NCBI RefSeq assembly: GCF_000378425.1
Contig: NZ_KB899839.1
Span: forward strand, 1 to 48,265
Reading direction: 5' to 3'
DNA length: 48,265 nucleotides
Origin: Cohnella laeviribosi DSM 21336
Lineage (GTDB): Bacteria; Bacillota; Bacilli; Paenibacillales; Paenibacillaceae
The notes below the pieces were generated by a model, which worked only from the letters and a program-made list of their open reading frames with translations, did not search any database and was not told where the DNA came from. Numbering within the stretch: position 1 is the stretch's first letter; every line of letters starts with the position of its first letter. A program made the position numbers and the translations under genes. Of the stretch, positions 8,554 through 18,845 are shown piece after piece.

Positions 8554-9072
8554 TCATTCCGCCGCGTCCTGGACTTCGGTATCCGGCGGCGGGGTGTAGC
8601 CGTCGAGCCTGCGAAACAGCAAGCCTTTCTGCTCCATCAGAGCGGAAACCTTCTCATGGTCTTTCGCGTACGCCCGATGGTATACGATCTCCTTGATGCC
8701 GCTGTTCGCCAGCATGTTCGCGCACGTCCAGCAGGGCTCGTCGGTCACGTAAACCGTCGAGCCTTCGCGGTCGATGCGGTCGGTGAACAGCAGCAGGTTT
8801 TGTTCGGCGTGAATCGTCCGGATGCACCGCTGCTTTTTGACCATGGGGGCCCCGTCTCCGGGGGAAGGCTCATATTCCTCCACGATCATGCAGCCGGCCT
8901 CGGAGCAGTCGGGCACGCCCATAGGCGCGCCGTTGTACGCGGTCCCGAGCAGCTTTTTGCCTTGTACGAGCACGGCGCCGACATGACGCCTAGGACACCG
9001 CGAGCGGGTTGAAACCATGAACGCGATATCCATAAAATAAGTGTCCCAATCCTTGCGCACGGATTGCGCCAT
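8554..9072 (-). CDS. comEB: dCMP deaminase family protein ComEB
   Basis: 172-residue cytidine/deoxycytidylate deaminase fold. The zinc and catalytic residues are H88-A89-E90 (HAEQN) and C114/C117 (PCWTC). It converts dCMP to dUMP, feeding dTMP synthesis. In B. subtilis comEB lies in the competence operon but is not needed for DNA uptake, so here too it may be a passenger. ATG at 9072 follows GGAAGGAGG. The C-terminus (PPPDTEVQDAAE) is short and polar. Gene order comEA-comEB-comEC is the standard one. Confidence 0.95.
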   Translation of the reverse strand: MAQSVRKDWDTYFMDIAFMVSTRSRCPRRHVGAVLVQGKKLLGTAYNGAPMGVPDCSEAGCMIVEEYEPSPGDGAPMVKKQRCIRTIHAEQNLLLFTDRIDREGSTVYVTDEPCWTCANMLANSGIKEIVYHRAYAKDHEKVSALMEQKGLLFRRLDGYTPPPDTEVQDAAE

Positions 9073-9196
9073 GGGGTTGCCTCCTTCCCATCCGGCGCCT
9101 CTGCGCGGCGAACCGGATGTTCATAAACGCGAATTCCGCTTGGCTGGCCGCCAACGCCCGATCCAAGCCGTACAGGATGTCGTCATTCGCCGACAA
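8990..9196 (-). CDS. Doubtful small ORF between comEA and comEB
   Basis: A 68-codon frame starting with TTG (9196) preceded by AAAGGA at only 3-4 nt. Its first part (ANDDILYGLDRALAASQAEF) has protein-like composition and lies in intergenic DNA, but the last third overlaps the comEB start out of frame. No family was recognised. It may be a decayed gene or chance. Confidence 0.2.
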   Translation of the reverse strand: MSANDDILYGLDRALAASQAEFAFMNIRFAAQRRRMGRRQPHGAIRAQGLGHLFYGYRVHGFNPLAVS

Positions 9197-9329
9197 ATTC
9201 CTTTCTATTGTCTCATATTTCCTGTTAAGAGAAAAGGCATTCCAAAGGCCGAGCCGACCGGCCCTCCGGCGCGTCTTTCCTTCTCCCGTGAGCCCTCAAA
9301 AAGCAGCGGATTTTCGATCGCATGCGTCG

Positions 9330-10028
9330 TCAGGAAGAAGCCACGGTAACCAGATTCCGGATTTTGGCGAACAGCTTTTCGCCGATTCCTTTGACGTTTT
9401 TCAACTCTTCGACCGAGCGAAAGGCTCCGCGGGTCTTCCGGTATTCGACGATAGCCCGCGCTTTGGCGGGTCCGATTCCCGGCAGCTCGTCGAGCTGATC
9501 CTCGGTCGCCGCGTTCAGGTCCAACAATCCGGAAGCGGCGGAATCCGGTTTGGCAGCCGGGGCGGCCGGCGATGTCGTTGCCCCGGCAAGCGCCGATGCT
9601 TGCCCCGGTACCGTTGCCGGCCCTGTATTCGACGCTGGCCCCGATGCCGCCGCTTGCCCCGTTTTCGCCGCCGCCGATGCTTCCGGCGCTTCGGACGCCG
9701 CCTGCGCCGCTTCGTCCGGCGCCTCAGGCGTTCCGGGCCTCTCCGTACCGGGAGGAGCGGCCGATGGCGCCGAAGCGGCGGCCGGCCCGGCAGGCGATAC
9801 GGCCGCGGCCTGAGCCGCCCCCTTGGACGCCCCGCCCGGAGAGCCGGACTCCCGCCCTTCTGCGGCCAACACCTCGGCCATCGCCTCGTTGACCGGCTCC
9901 CATCCGGGGATGTCCGCTCCTTTCGTCGGCTGCATCAGCGCATAGCCCAACAAAGCGGCTCCCACAACGGCCGCAGCCGCCGCAATACGCCGCCCTGCAG
10001 ACGGGCTTCGGCTTAAAAAATCGCGCAT
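9330..10028 (-). CDS. comEA: Competence DNA receptor ComEA (helix-hairpin-helix)
   Basis: 232 residues from ATG 10028, which sits 8 nt after AAGGAG; the ATG at 10037 is too close to the site. One N-terminal membrane helix (about 14-32, RIAAAAAVVGAALLGYALM) anchors it. A linker of about 120 residues, nearly all Ala/Pro/Ser/Gly/Thr/Glu, follows. The C-terminal 60 residues are a double helix-hairpin-helix DNA-binding module (LDLNAATEDQLDELPGIGPA, VKGIGEKLFAKIRNL). It binds incoming double-stranded DNA outside the membrane and passes it to ComEC. B. subtilis ComEA has a folded domain between helix and HhH; here that region is low complexity. Confidence 0.92.
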   Translation of the reverse strand: MRDFLSRSPSAGRRIAAAAAVVGAALLGYALMQPTKGADIPGWEPVNEAMAEVLAAEGRESGSPGGASKGAAQAAAVSPAGPAAASAPSAAPPGTERPGTPEAPDEAAQAASEAPEASAAAKTGQAAASGPASNTGPATVPGQASALAGATTSPAAPAAKPDSAASGLLDLNAATEDQLDELPGIGPAKARAIVEYRKTRGAFRSVEELKNVKGIGEKLFAKIRNLVTVASS

Positions 10029-10130
10029 TCGGGTCATCTCCTTCCGTTTTTTTGAATCGAAAGCGCATGTCGGCCAACCCCCGGTTCATAAAATGGAATG
10101 AAGCAAGCGTCAGTGAGGAGGGGAGAAGCC

Positions 10131-10982
10131 TTGAAGGTCTGCTTCATCGGTACGGGCAGCATGGGCAGCCTGTTGACGGAAGCGTTTCTGAAAGCGGGAG
10201 CGCTGTCGCCGAAACAAGTGACGCTTGCATCCCGTACGCGCTCCAAAGCGGAAGCTCTGGCCGCCCGCTATCCCGGACTCGCTGTCGCCGACGACAACCT
10301 TTCGGCCGCAAGCGATGCGAATCTGATCTTTCTCTGCGTCAAACCGTCCGATTTTCGCGCCGTGCTCGACGATATTTTGCCGGTTTTGACGAAAGACCGG
10401 ATCATCGTGTCGATCACAAGCCCGATCCGGATTGAAACGCTTGAGAAGATCGTTCCGTCCAAAGTCGCCAAAATCATTCCGAGCGTCGTCAATTCCGTCG
10501 GATGCGGGGCGACTCTCTTCATGTTCAGCGCCAGATTAAACGACGACGACCGCGCGCTTCTTCGGCAGTTGTTCTCATCGATCAGCCGGCCGGTGGAAAT
10601 TGACGAGGAGAAGGTCCGGGTCGCTTCCGACCTTTCCAGCGTCGGACCGGCGTTTTTCGCGTTTTTGCTCGAACAGTTTATCGAAGCGGCGGTCGCCGAG
10701 ACCGGCATCAACCGCGAGACCGCCACTACGCTCGCCTGCGAGATGCTGTTGGGCTCGGCCCGGATGCTGCAGGAGCCGGACTGTTCGCCGTCCGATCTGC
10801 AGCGAAGGGTGTCCGTGCCGGGCGGCATTACCGCCGCGGCGCTCGCGGAACTGGACCGGGCGACGAAAAACGCGTTTTCCCGGGTGTTGCAAACAACCCA
10901 CGCCAAATTCAAAGAAGACCTGGAAAAGGCGGAGCTTTCCTTACGGCCCCAAAAGCGGAGGGGACCCCGGGGCAACCCTTGA
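10131..10982 (+). CDS. comER: ComER, pyrroline-5-carboxylate reductase-like protein
   Basis: 283 residues from a TTG at 10131, 7 nt after GAGGAGGGG; an upstream ATG frame (10098) has no site. N-terminal Rossmann fold with IGTGSMGS (NAD(P) binding), then the helical dimerisation domain typical of ProC (about 160-270, with LSSVGPAFFAFLLEQFIEAA and VSVPGGITAAALAELD). ComER is transcribed divergently from comEA in Bacillus as here. Its physiological role is unsettled, with reports linking it to sporulation and biofilm in some species. The C-terminal tail (SLRPQKRRGPRGNP) is basic and probably disordered. Confidence 0.9.
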   Translation: MKVCFIGTGSMGSLLTEAFLKAGALSPKQVTLASRTRSKAEALAARYPGLAVADDNLSAASDANLIFLCVKPSDFRAVLDDILPVLTKDRIIVSITSPIRIETLEKIVPSKVAKIIPSVVNSVGCGATLFMFSARLNDDDRALLRQLFSSISRPVEIDEEKVRVASDLSSVGPAFFAFLLEQFIEAAVAETGINRETATTLACEMLLGSARMLQEPDCSPSDLQRRVSVPGGITAAALAELDRATKNAFSRVLQTTHAKFKEDLEKAELSLRPQKRRGPRGNP

Positions 10983-10999
10983 CCAGCCGCAAATGCAAA

Positions 11000-11037
11000 G
11001 GGGCGGACCTCCTATGTTCATAGAGAGGTGCCGCCCC
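11000..11037. terminator. Convergent terminator between comER and leuS
   Basis: ggggcggacctc (11000-11011) pairs with gaggtgccgcccc (11025-11037) with one bulge. Flanking aaag upstream and atcttt downstream allow use from both sides. Confidence 0.75.
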
Positions 11038-11044
11038 ATCTTTG

Positions 11045-13483
<2,439 letters not shown>

Positions 13484-13544
13484 GGCGTTTATGCCCCTCT
13501 CTTTGTTCTGTCAAAATGTGTGCTTGCGCAGTTCGCGCCAAACG

Positions 13545-13826
13545 AAAAAACTCCCGCCCCAGCGTAAACGCTAGGGGCGAGAGTCTGGCTCCCGTGGTAC
13601 CACCCTAGTTGACGTTCGCCCTGCCTGGGCATCCGTCCACTTCAGTCTCCGTAACGGGGAGAAACCGCCGCGCTTGCCGACAAGCCGCTTTCCGTGCGGA
13701 CGGGCCGGATTACGCGCAGAGGCTCCAAGGCGAGTTCGCCGTTCGCGACAACCGGCTTGCACCCGCCGCCGGCTCTCTGGATGACGCGAAGATGGCTACT
13801 ATTCCTTTTCACAGCCATAAAAGTAT
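13545..13826 (-). promoter_or_regulatory. T-box leader of leuS, tRNA-Leu sensing
   Basis: The minus strand carries the T-box core AGGGTGGTACCACGGG (about 13606-13591), followed by a terminator (stem cgccccta...about 13583-13551 and a run of T at 13550-13545). The 5' part has AGTA just after the start and AGAGAG...GGGTGC in stem I. The candidate specifier codon is CUC at 13734-13732 (in GAACTCGCC), which reads as Leu and agrees with the downstream gene. Uncharged tRNA-Leu should stabilise the antiterminator and allow leuS transcription. Confidence 0.93.
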
Positions 13827-13832
13827 GCCATG

Positions 13833-13862
13833 ATTATAGCCAAATGAGGCGAATACTGTCAA
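13833..13862 (-). promoter_or_regulatory. Sigma-A promoter of the leuS T-box transcript
   Basis: Perfect TTGACA (13862-13857) and perfect TATAAT (13838-13833) with an 18-bp spacer, immediately upstream of the T-box leader. Confidence 0.9.
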
Positions 13863-13911
13863 GCGGCGAAAGATTCGCCTTTATCCGCTGCCATAAGGAA
13901 GCAAATGATCT

Positions 13912-14691
13912 TCACAGACTCCGCAAATGCCGCAAAAACAGCGTGGCGTTCCAGTAACGGCGCGACAGCGAGTGGAAAAAGGCGGTCTGCACGGAAATGA
14001 GCGCGATGATGAGCACGTTCCGCACGGTCTCGCGTTCCTCCGGCTTAAGGTGCTCGAGCGACTTCACGAAGTGCTCCGTCTTCTGCACGATCCGCTGCTC
14101 GATAAACGCGTCGTGGTTGCGCAGGCTCCCGTCGTGAATCGGCACGTCCAGCAATTGGTCGTTGTTCTCGTCCAGCTCTTCGAACAGCGCGGAATACGAT
14201 TCGTACAGCTGAAGCGGATGAATGACCGGTTCGGAGCCGCCGTCCAAAGGGTGGAACAGCATCTCGAACAGCTGGCGGATCGATTCGAAATCGAGCGACG
14301 ACTTGAGGTCCTCGATCATGAACAGCAGCACCATCTGGTCGAGGGAATATTTTTTGCCGGCTTTGGGCGTGCCCAGATAGGCTTTGAAATCGCGCTTAAC
14401 CCAATTTTGCATCGACGTGACGGAAAAATTCGTGTATTCGATCAAGTTGCCCAGAGACACAATATCGCGAAGGGAAAAACCCGTCGGCTTCTGGCCTTTG
14501 ACGAGCTTTTCGAACACTTGCGGCAACAGAGTGGACAGAAGAGCGTCAAACGATTTTCCCTGCTCCAGATCCTCGCGGTGAGCCCGAATCCATGCTTCCT
14601 GCAGCACGACAAGCGGCGACTTCTGGCAGGTGCCCGACAACGCCCGGAGGAACAAGGCCATCTCGCGGCGAGTCAGCGTAAAGGTTTCCAT
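13912..14691 (-). CDS. DUF1836 family protein, probable transcriptional regulator
   Basis: 259 residues. The middle (about 80-150: SLRDIVSLGNLIEYTNFSVT, then SMQNWVKRDFKAYLGTPKAG and YSLDQMVLLFMIEDLKSSL) resembles the DUF1836 domain, which has a MerR-like helix-turn-helix. The C-terminal half is helical and unrecognised, ending in a hydrophobic stretch (VLIIALISVQTAFFHSLSRR). Start ATG 14691. Its own promoter (14729-14757) is followed directly by a palindrome that also occurs at the divergent CorC-like gene, so it probably represses both. No ligand can be guessed. Confidence 0.8.
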   Translation of the reverse strand: METFTLTRREMALFLRALSGTCQKSPLVVLQEAWIRAHREDLEQGKSFDALLSTLLPQVFEKLVKGQKPTGFSLRDIVSLGNLIEYTNFSVTSMQNWVKRDFKAYLGTPKAGKKYSLDQMVLLFMIEDLKSSLDFESIRQLFEMLFHPLDGGSEPVIHPLQLYESYSALFEELDENNDQLLDVPIHDGSLRNHDAFIEQRIVQKTEHFVKSLEHLKPEERETVRNVLIIALISVQTAFFHSLSRRYWNATLFLRHLRSL

Positions 14692-14712
14692 GTTCGGTCA
14701 CCTTCTTGTCAT

Positions 14713-14728
14713 AAGTTCTTTTGAACTC
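14713..14728. promoter_or_regulatory. Palindromic operator at the DUF1836 promoter
   Basis: AAGTTC-TTTT-GAACTC; arms extend to 8 bp with one mismatch (ATAAGTTC/GAACTCAT). It directly abuts the -10 box of the minus-strand promoter, covering the start site. Confidence 0.7.
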
Positions 14729-14757
14729 ATCATAAAATGAAGATAACGGATTGTCAA
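14729..14757 (-). promoter_or_regulatory. Sigma-A promoter of the DUF1836 gene
   Basis: TTGACA (14757-14752), 17-bp spacer, TATGAT (14734-14729). About 40 bp upstream of the ATG. Confidence 0.85.
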
Positions 14758-14843
14758 AGCCATAAAAGTCCTCCCCGTTTCCCGCAATGATGGATATTGG
14801 ACCCTAACCGGCCAATTCAGGCGAATCCCGCCCAAAACCGCAT

Positions 14844-14872
14844 TTGAGATTCAAATCTCCAGGTCTTATTAT
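14844..14872 (+). promoter_or_regulatory. Sigma-A promoter of the CNNM/CorC gene
   Basis: TTGAGA (14844-14849), 17-bp spacer, TATTAT (14867-14872). A small inverted repeat (gagat/atctc, 14846-14859) overlaps the -35 and spacer. Confidence 0.8.
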
Positions 14873-14888
14873 AAGTTCATAAGAACTT
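14873..14888. promoter_or_regulatory. Palindromic operator at the CNNM/CorC promoter
   Basis: AAGTTC-ATAA-GAACTT, a perfect 6-bp palindrome with a 4-bp spacer, starting on the base after the -10 box, the same geometry as at the divergent DUF1836 promoter. Confidence 0.75.
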
Positions 14889-14903
14889 TTCAAATAAATT
14901 GGA

Positions 14904-16229
14904 TTGGAGTTGGAAACGGATTTGGTCGTCAATTTGATTTTGGTTGCCGTACTGGTTTTTCTAACCGCCTTTTTCGTCGCCACGGAGTTTGCCATCATCA
15001 AGCTTCGCCCCAGCCGGGTCGATCAGCTGGTTCAAGAAGGACGCAAAGGCGCGCTTGCGGTGCAAAAGGTCACGAGCAATCTGGACGGCTATTTGTCCGC
15101 GTGCCAGCTGGGCATCACCATTACCGCGCTCGGCATCGGCGCCCTCGGCGAACCGACCGTAGAGAAGATTCTTCATCCCGTATTTGACGATCTCGGCCTT
15201 AGCGGCGAAATGAGCAGCTTTCTCTCCTATCTGATCGCCTTCGTCGCCATGACGTATTTGCACGTCGTGCTCGGGGAGCTTGCGCCGAAGTCGGTGGCGA
15301 TCAACCTGGCCGAACGCATCGCGTTCCTGACGGCCAAGCCGATCATCTGGTTTCACAAAGTAGCCTATCCGTTCATTTGGCTGCTTAACGGTTCGGCCAA
15401 CAAGCTGATCCGGTTGTTCGGGATGAAGCCGGCCAGCGAGCACGAAGAAGCGCATACGGAAGAAGAAATCCGCATCATTCTCTCCGACAGCCTCGAAAGC
15501 GGCAACATCAACAAGAGCGAATACGGCTACGTCAACAATATTTTCGCTTTCGACGATTTGCTTGCCCGGGAAATTATGGTTCCCCGAACCGACATGGTCT
15601 GTTTGTATACGAACAAAAGCTTTGAGGAAAACCTGAATACGATCCGTACCGAGCAGTATACCCGTTACCCGGTCGTAACCGACAGCAAGGACAACGTCAT
15701 CGGGTTCATCAATACGAAAAAGCTTTTTATCGAATATGTGACCGCCCCGTCCGCAATCGATCTTCGTTCGCTGATCCGGCCGATCCTGACCGTTCCCGAG
15801 GTGATGCCGGTAAGCGAGCTGCTGCGCAAAATGCAGCAGGAACAGGTGCATATGGCCATTCTGCTCGACGAATACGGCGGCACGTCCGGCCTGATTACGA
15901 TCGAAGACATCCTGGAGGAAATCGTCGGCGAAATCCGCGACGAATTCGACTCGGACGAACCCAAGCCCATCGAGAAAATCGCGGACGATCATTATATCGT
16001 GGACGGAAAGGTGCTGCTGTCGGACATCAACGACCTGCTCGGCACCGACATCCGGAACGAAGAGGTGGATTCCATCGGCGGGTGGCTGTACAATCAGCTT
16101 TCCGAATTCGATCCCAAATCGGAAATTACGGTGGATGCGTACACGTTCATCGTGCTTGAAAAAGAAAACCACCGCATTCGCACCGTCGAAATCCGCAAAA
16201 ACAGTCTGGTCGGCCAGGGCCGGTCATAA
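14904..16229 (+). CDS. CNNM/CorC (HlyC) family membrane transporter-like protein
   Basis: Up to 441 residues. N-terminal DUF21/CNNM membrane domain with several helices (about 5-200, including LGITITALGIGALGEPTVEK and HVVLGELAPKSVAINLAER), a cytoplasmic CBS pair (about 215-340, with VPRTDMVCLY and YTRYPVVTDSKDNVIGF), and a C-terminal CorC_HlyC domain (about 350-430). The family is linked to Mg2+ efflux or homeostasis (B. subtilis YhdP, YqhB). The start is uncertain: only TTG codons exist (14904, 14910, 14922). 14922 gives an N-terminus most like homologues and lies 12 nt after TTGGAG; 14904 is the longest form. Expression probably answers to the palindrome at 14873-14888. Confidence 0.93.
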   Translation: MELETDLVVNLILVAVLVFLTAFFVATEFAIIKLRPSRVDQLVQEGRKGALAVQKVTSNLDGYLSACQLGITITALGIGALGEPTVEKILHPVFDDLGLSGEMSSFLSYLIAFVAMTYLHVVLGELAPKSVAINLAERIAFLTAKPIIWFHKVAYPFIWLLNGSANKLIRLFGMKPASEHEEAHTEEEIRIILSDSLESGNINKSEYGYVNNIFAFDDLLAREIMVPRTDMVCLYTNKSFEENLNTIRTEQYTRYPVVTDSKDNVIGFINTKKLFIEYVTAPSAIDLRSLIRPILTVPEVMPVSELLRKMQQEQVHMAILLDEYGGTSGLITIEDILEEIVGEIRDEFDSDEPKPIEKIADDHYIVDGKVLLSDINDLLGTDIRNEEVDSIGGWLYNQLSEFDPKSEITVDAYTFIVLEKENHRIRTVEIRKNSLVGQGRS

Positions 16230-16247
16230 GCCGAACCGACAAACAAA

Positions 16248-16309
16248 GCCGCACGGCGTTCCATCGCGGGGACTCCGCTCCCCTTCCGTTGAACGCCTGC
16301 GGCGTTTTT
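16248..16309 (+). terminator. Terminator after the CNNM/CorC gene
   Basis: Arms gccgca-c-ggcgttc (16248-16261) and gaacgcctgcggc (16291-16303) pair over 13 bp with one bulge, followed by gttttt. A shorter stem aacgcc/ggcgtt inside may also act. Confidence 0.8.
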
Positions 16310-16403
16310 GCGCGCGCATCTCTTTTGCCGATATTGGCCGATATCCCGTTCGCTCATGTTCGTTGCCTCTTGCCCCGATCTGCGGCGGTCCCCATGAACG
16401 GGT

Positions 16404-16447
16404 AACAAAAAACCGAGCGGCAGTCCGGTGAGATTGCGCAGCTCGGT
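16404..16447 (-). terminator. Orphan minus-strand terminator
   Basis: Arms accgagc (16412-16418) and gctcggt (16441-16447). On the minus strand the stem is followed by ttttttgtt. No gene ends here on that strand; the yqeM operon has its own terminator about 500 bp upstream. Confidence 0.6.
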
Positions 16448-16785
16448 TCACTCTTTTAACACGACCGTTTCCGCAGTTGCTTCAAAAGCAATTATTTTGC
16501 CCCGCACACGCTTTTTCGCGCATGCAGTTTCTTTTTTGGCAATTGGAAAGCTCGATAACCCCCACTTCAGACGAAATTTAAATTTTAGTTGCGGTTTTTA
16601 CACTTCATTCGCATCCCTGCACGAGGAAAAATCCAACCCAATTAGCCGTTTAGGTGCCGAAAGCCGGTCTATGTTGGATTTATCTCGTTTTTAGGCCCGC
16701 TAAAACCGGAAATGCCGTTCTCCCCCGGCAATTTCAACGGATTTATCCAGCATACGGTCCGGAAATGGGCGAAAGGAGCCGGCTT

Positions 16786-16891
16786 CCTGCACAAAATCCA
16801 ATATAGCTGCCCGTACATACTCGTCTTTTCTAGCCGAACGGCAACGTTGGTTCGCTCGTTTGTCGGAAGGGACCAAAAGAAGACGGTTCAG
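16786..16891. repeat. Dispersed intergenic repeat, copy B (uninterrupted)
   Basis: cctgcacaaaat... (16786-16813) runs straight into the ccgaacggca...gacggttcag block (to 16891). The same two blocks occur in copy A at 5276-5303 and 5587-5671. Copy B lacks a 7-bp piece and the 52-bp array present in copy A. Confidence 0.7.
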
Positions 16892-16958
16892 AAGTAATCC
16901 CGAAAATGATCTTCAAATAACGGAAATCAAATACTGGATGTCAACTGGCCGATCGCAG

Positions 16959-17019
16959 AAAAAAAAGAACGGCTTCCCGGCCGGCATCCGCAGCGATGCC
17001 ATTCGGGGCCGTCCCGTTC
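16959..17019 (-). terminator. Terminator of the yqe operon
   Basis: Arms gaacgg (16967-16972) and ccgttc (17014-17019) enclose an inner stem ggcatc/gatgcc. On the minus strand eight T residues follow. It lies about 75 bp after the yqeM stop. Confidence 0.85.
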
Positions 17020-17094
17020 CGGATATGTCCGGTCAAAGGCGGGGGCGGGGATTCGGAGCACGGTTCAATTCCTTGACGAGCCGGTCTTCAGCGT

Positions 17095-17901
17095 TCAGCG
17101 CGGACGCCGCGCGACGAAAAACAGCCGCTCCGCGTTCTCGTCCGGCTCCTGCCACTTAAAATCGGCGAACAGATGCAGCAGCTCGAAACCCGCGGCTGCC
17201 AGCTCCGCGCTCAGCCAGTCCGGGTCGTAGGCGCGCTGGACGTGCGATTCCTCGAACCGCCGGTACAGCGCTTGCGGTTTGCCGCCCTCTCCTCCCTCGC
17301 GTTCGTCCTCCCGCACGAAAAAGGTCAGGTCATGCTCGATTTCCATCCGCTCGGCGTCGTATTCGCATGTCCATATGTAAGCGATATCCCGCTCGTCCAG
17401 AACAAACGGCTGTTCTTCCGCGTAACGCGCAAGCTGCCGCGGCGCGTGCACGTCGAACAAAAACAGTCCGCCGGGCGCAAGTCCCGCGAACGTCCGCCGG
17501 AAGACGGCGGAAATATCCGGCTTCTCCGTCAGATAGTTCAGGCTGTCGCAGAACGAGATCGCGGCGTCCACCGGGTGCGGGAGCTCCCAATCGCGCATGT
17601 CCTGCTGCAGCCAGCGGATCGAGCCCGGCTCCCGGGAACGGATCAGGCCCGCTCCCGAGGACGACTCCCACTTGCTGCGGGCGACGGAGAGCATGTCCGC
17701 CGAAAGGTCGATGCCGAACACGGTGAAACCGGCCTTGGCGAGCGGAATCGCGATGTTGCCGGTGCCGCAGCCGAGATCGGCGACGGTGGCCGGCATTCCG
17801 TACTGCTCCCAGCAGCGGCGGGCGAAGCTCATCCATTCGGCGTAAGGCATCTCTTCCATCAATCGGTCGTATACAGAGGCAAATTGCCGGTATGAACGCA
17901 T
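17095..17901 (-). CDS. yqeM: Class I SAM-dependent methyltransferase (YqeM-like)
   Basis: 268 residues from ATG 17901, which follows GGGGAG by 6 nt. A much longer frame upstream overlaps the S1 protein gene and was discarded. SAM-binding motif I is VADLGCGTGNIAIPLA (about 41-56), with FTVFGIDLSADML as motif II and AAISFCDSLNYL as motif IV. Its substrate is unknown. It sits at the end of the yqeG-yqeM cluster, the same position as B. subtilis yqeM, which supports the name. A strong terminator follows. Confidence 0.88.
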   Translation of the reverse strand: MRSYRQFASVYDRLMEEMPYAEWMSFARRCWEQYGMPATVADLGCGTGNIAIPLAKAGFTVFGIDLSADMLSVARSKWESSSGAGLIRSREPGSIRWLQQDMRDWELPHPVDAAISFCDSLNYLTEKPDISAVFRRTFAGLAPGGLFLFDVHAPRQLARYAEEQPFVLDERDIAYIWTCEYDAERMEIEHDLTFFVREDEREGGEGGKPQALYRRFEESHVQRAYDPDWLSAELAAAGFELLHLFADFKWQEPDENAERLFFVARRPR

Positions 17902-17915
17902 CGTTTCTCCCCGTT

Positions 17916-18845
17916 TCAGTCTTTTTCCGGCTCCGGTTTCTCCTTGCCGCCGCCCTCGCCGGCGATCAGCTTCGTCCAGTTGCCCTCCTGCGCGATCAGT
18001 CCGTCTTTCATCAGCTTGCCGAGCGCCCGCTTGAACGCGCTTTTGCTCAGACCGAACCGGCGCTGGATAATGTCCGCTTCCGTGGCGTCGGAATACGGCA
18101 TCGCCCCGCCGGGCCGCTCTTTGAGAAAAGCGAGAATGCGGCTTGCGTCCTCCAGTCTTCCGATCTCCTTGGAGGGTCTCAAGGACAGCGTCACCCTGCC
18201 GTCTTCGCGAACGTGCGTGACCCGCGCTTCGACTTTTTCCCCGATACGCAGCTTTCGCGAAGCGGAGCCGTTCGGGATATAGCCCAGCGCGCCGAAGCCG
18301 AGCACGCCGCCTTCCACCAGAACGAAGACGCCGTCCCGGAACACGTCCGTGACCCAGGCGGTCTTCAGCTCGTTGCGCCACGAGCCCGGAGCGCGGAAGA
18401 CCTTCGCTTGAAAGTCGTCGAGCTTGGCCAAACGGGCCAGCATGCGGCCCTGCTTGTCGTGCTTCATGACGACATGAAGCTCGTCTCCTTTCTGCGGCCA
18501 GCATTCTTTTCCGGGCGGAAGCTCCTTAAGCGGCAGCAGAAGCTGCCGGCCGATGCCGATTTCGAGAAACCAGCCGAACCGCGGGTGAAAATCGGCGACG
18601 GCAAGTCTTCCCAGCTCTCCCGCGGTCAGCAGGGGCTTCCGTTGCGTCGCGGTCAGCCGGTTTTGATCGTCGTGGAACAGAAACGCATCCACGTCGTCCC
18701 CGATCTCGGGACGGCCGTCCACCGCTTCCGCATAGGGCAGAAGCACCTCGGGGCCTTCCGCGTCGAGGGGGCCGAGAAACCAGCCGTACGGAGCCCGCTC
18801 CCGCCTCACCCGGAGCTTGTGGAACGCGCCAGCCGTCAGCGTCAT
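17916..18845 (-). CDS. cvfB: S1/OB-fold RNA-binding protein, CvfB family
   Basis: 309 residues. ATG 18845 overlaps the rsfS stop as ATGA, implying coupled translation. It has a chain of OB/S1-like modules: about 1-60, 65-130 and 140-215 (with VFVLVEGGVLGFGALGYIPN and VEARVTHVREDGRVTLSLRP). A C-terminal winged helix (about 225-290: FGLSKSAFKRALGKLMKDGL) completes the CvfB/YitL layout. Homologues bind RNA and affect virulence factor production in Staphylococcus; the role here is unknown. B. subtilis does not have this gene between rsfS and yqeM, so the position is a lineage difference. The C-terminus is highly charged. Confidence 0.85.
   Translation of the reverse strand: MTLTAGAFHKLRVRRERAPYGWFLGPLDAEGPEVLLPYAEAVDGRPEIGDDVDAFLFHDDQNRLTATQRKPLLTAGELGRLAVADFHPRFGWFLEIGIGRQLLLPLKELPPGKECWPQKGDELHVVMKHDKQGRMLARLAKLDDFQAKVFRAPGSWRNELKTAWVTDVFRDGVFVLVEGGVLGFGALGYIPNGSASRKLRIGEKVEARVTHVREDGRVTLSLRPSKEIGRLEDASRILAFLKERPGGAMPYSDATEADIIQRRFGLSKSAFKRALGKLMKDGLIAQEGNWTKLIAGEGGGKEKPEPEKD

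Larger units (their letters stand above)
16310..16958. other. Long intergenic region without genes, with repeats
   Basis: About 650 bp with no supported gene. It contains a minus-strand terminator-like hairpin (16404-16447), a 9-bp inverted repeat aaatccaac/gttggattt (16629-16637, 16673-16681) around a 35-nt loop, and copy B of the dispersed repeat (16786-16891). The part 16470-16610 is clearly AT-richer than the surroundings. Confidence 0.6.

Noticed and set aside
17095..18504. A 469-residue methyltransferase with a long N-terminal extension
   Set aside because: The extension is the reverse reading phase of the S1 protein gene; ATG 17901 has a ribosome site.
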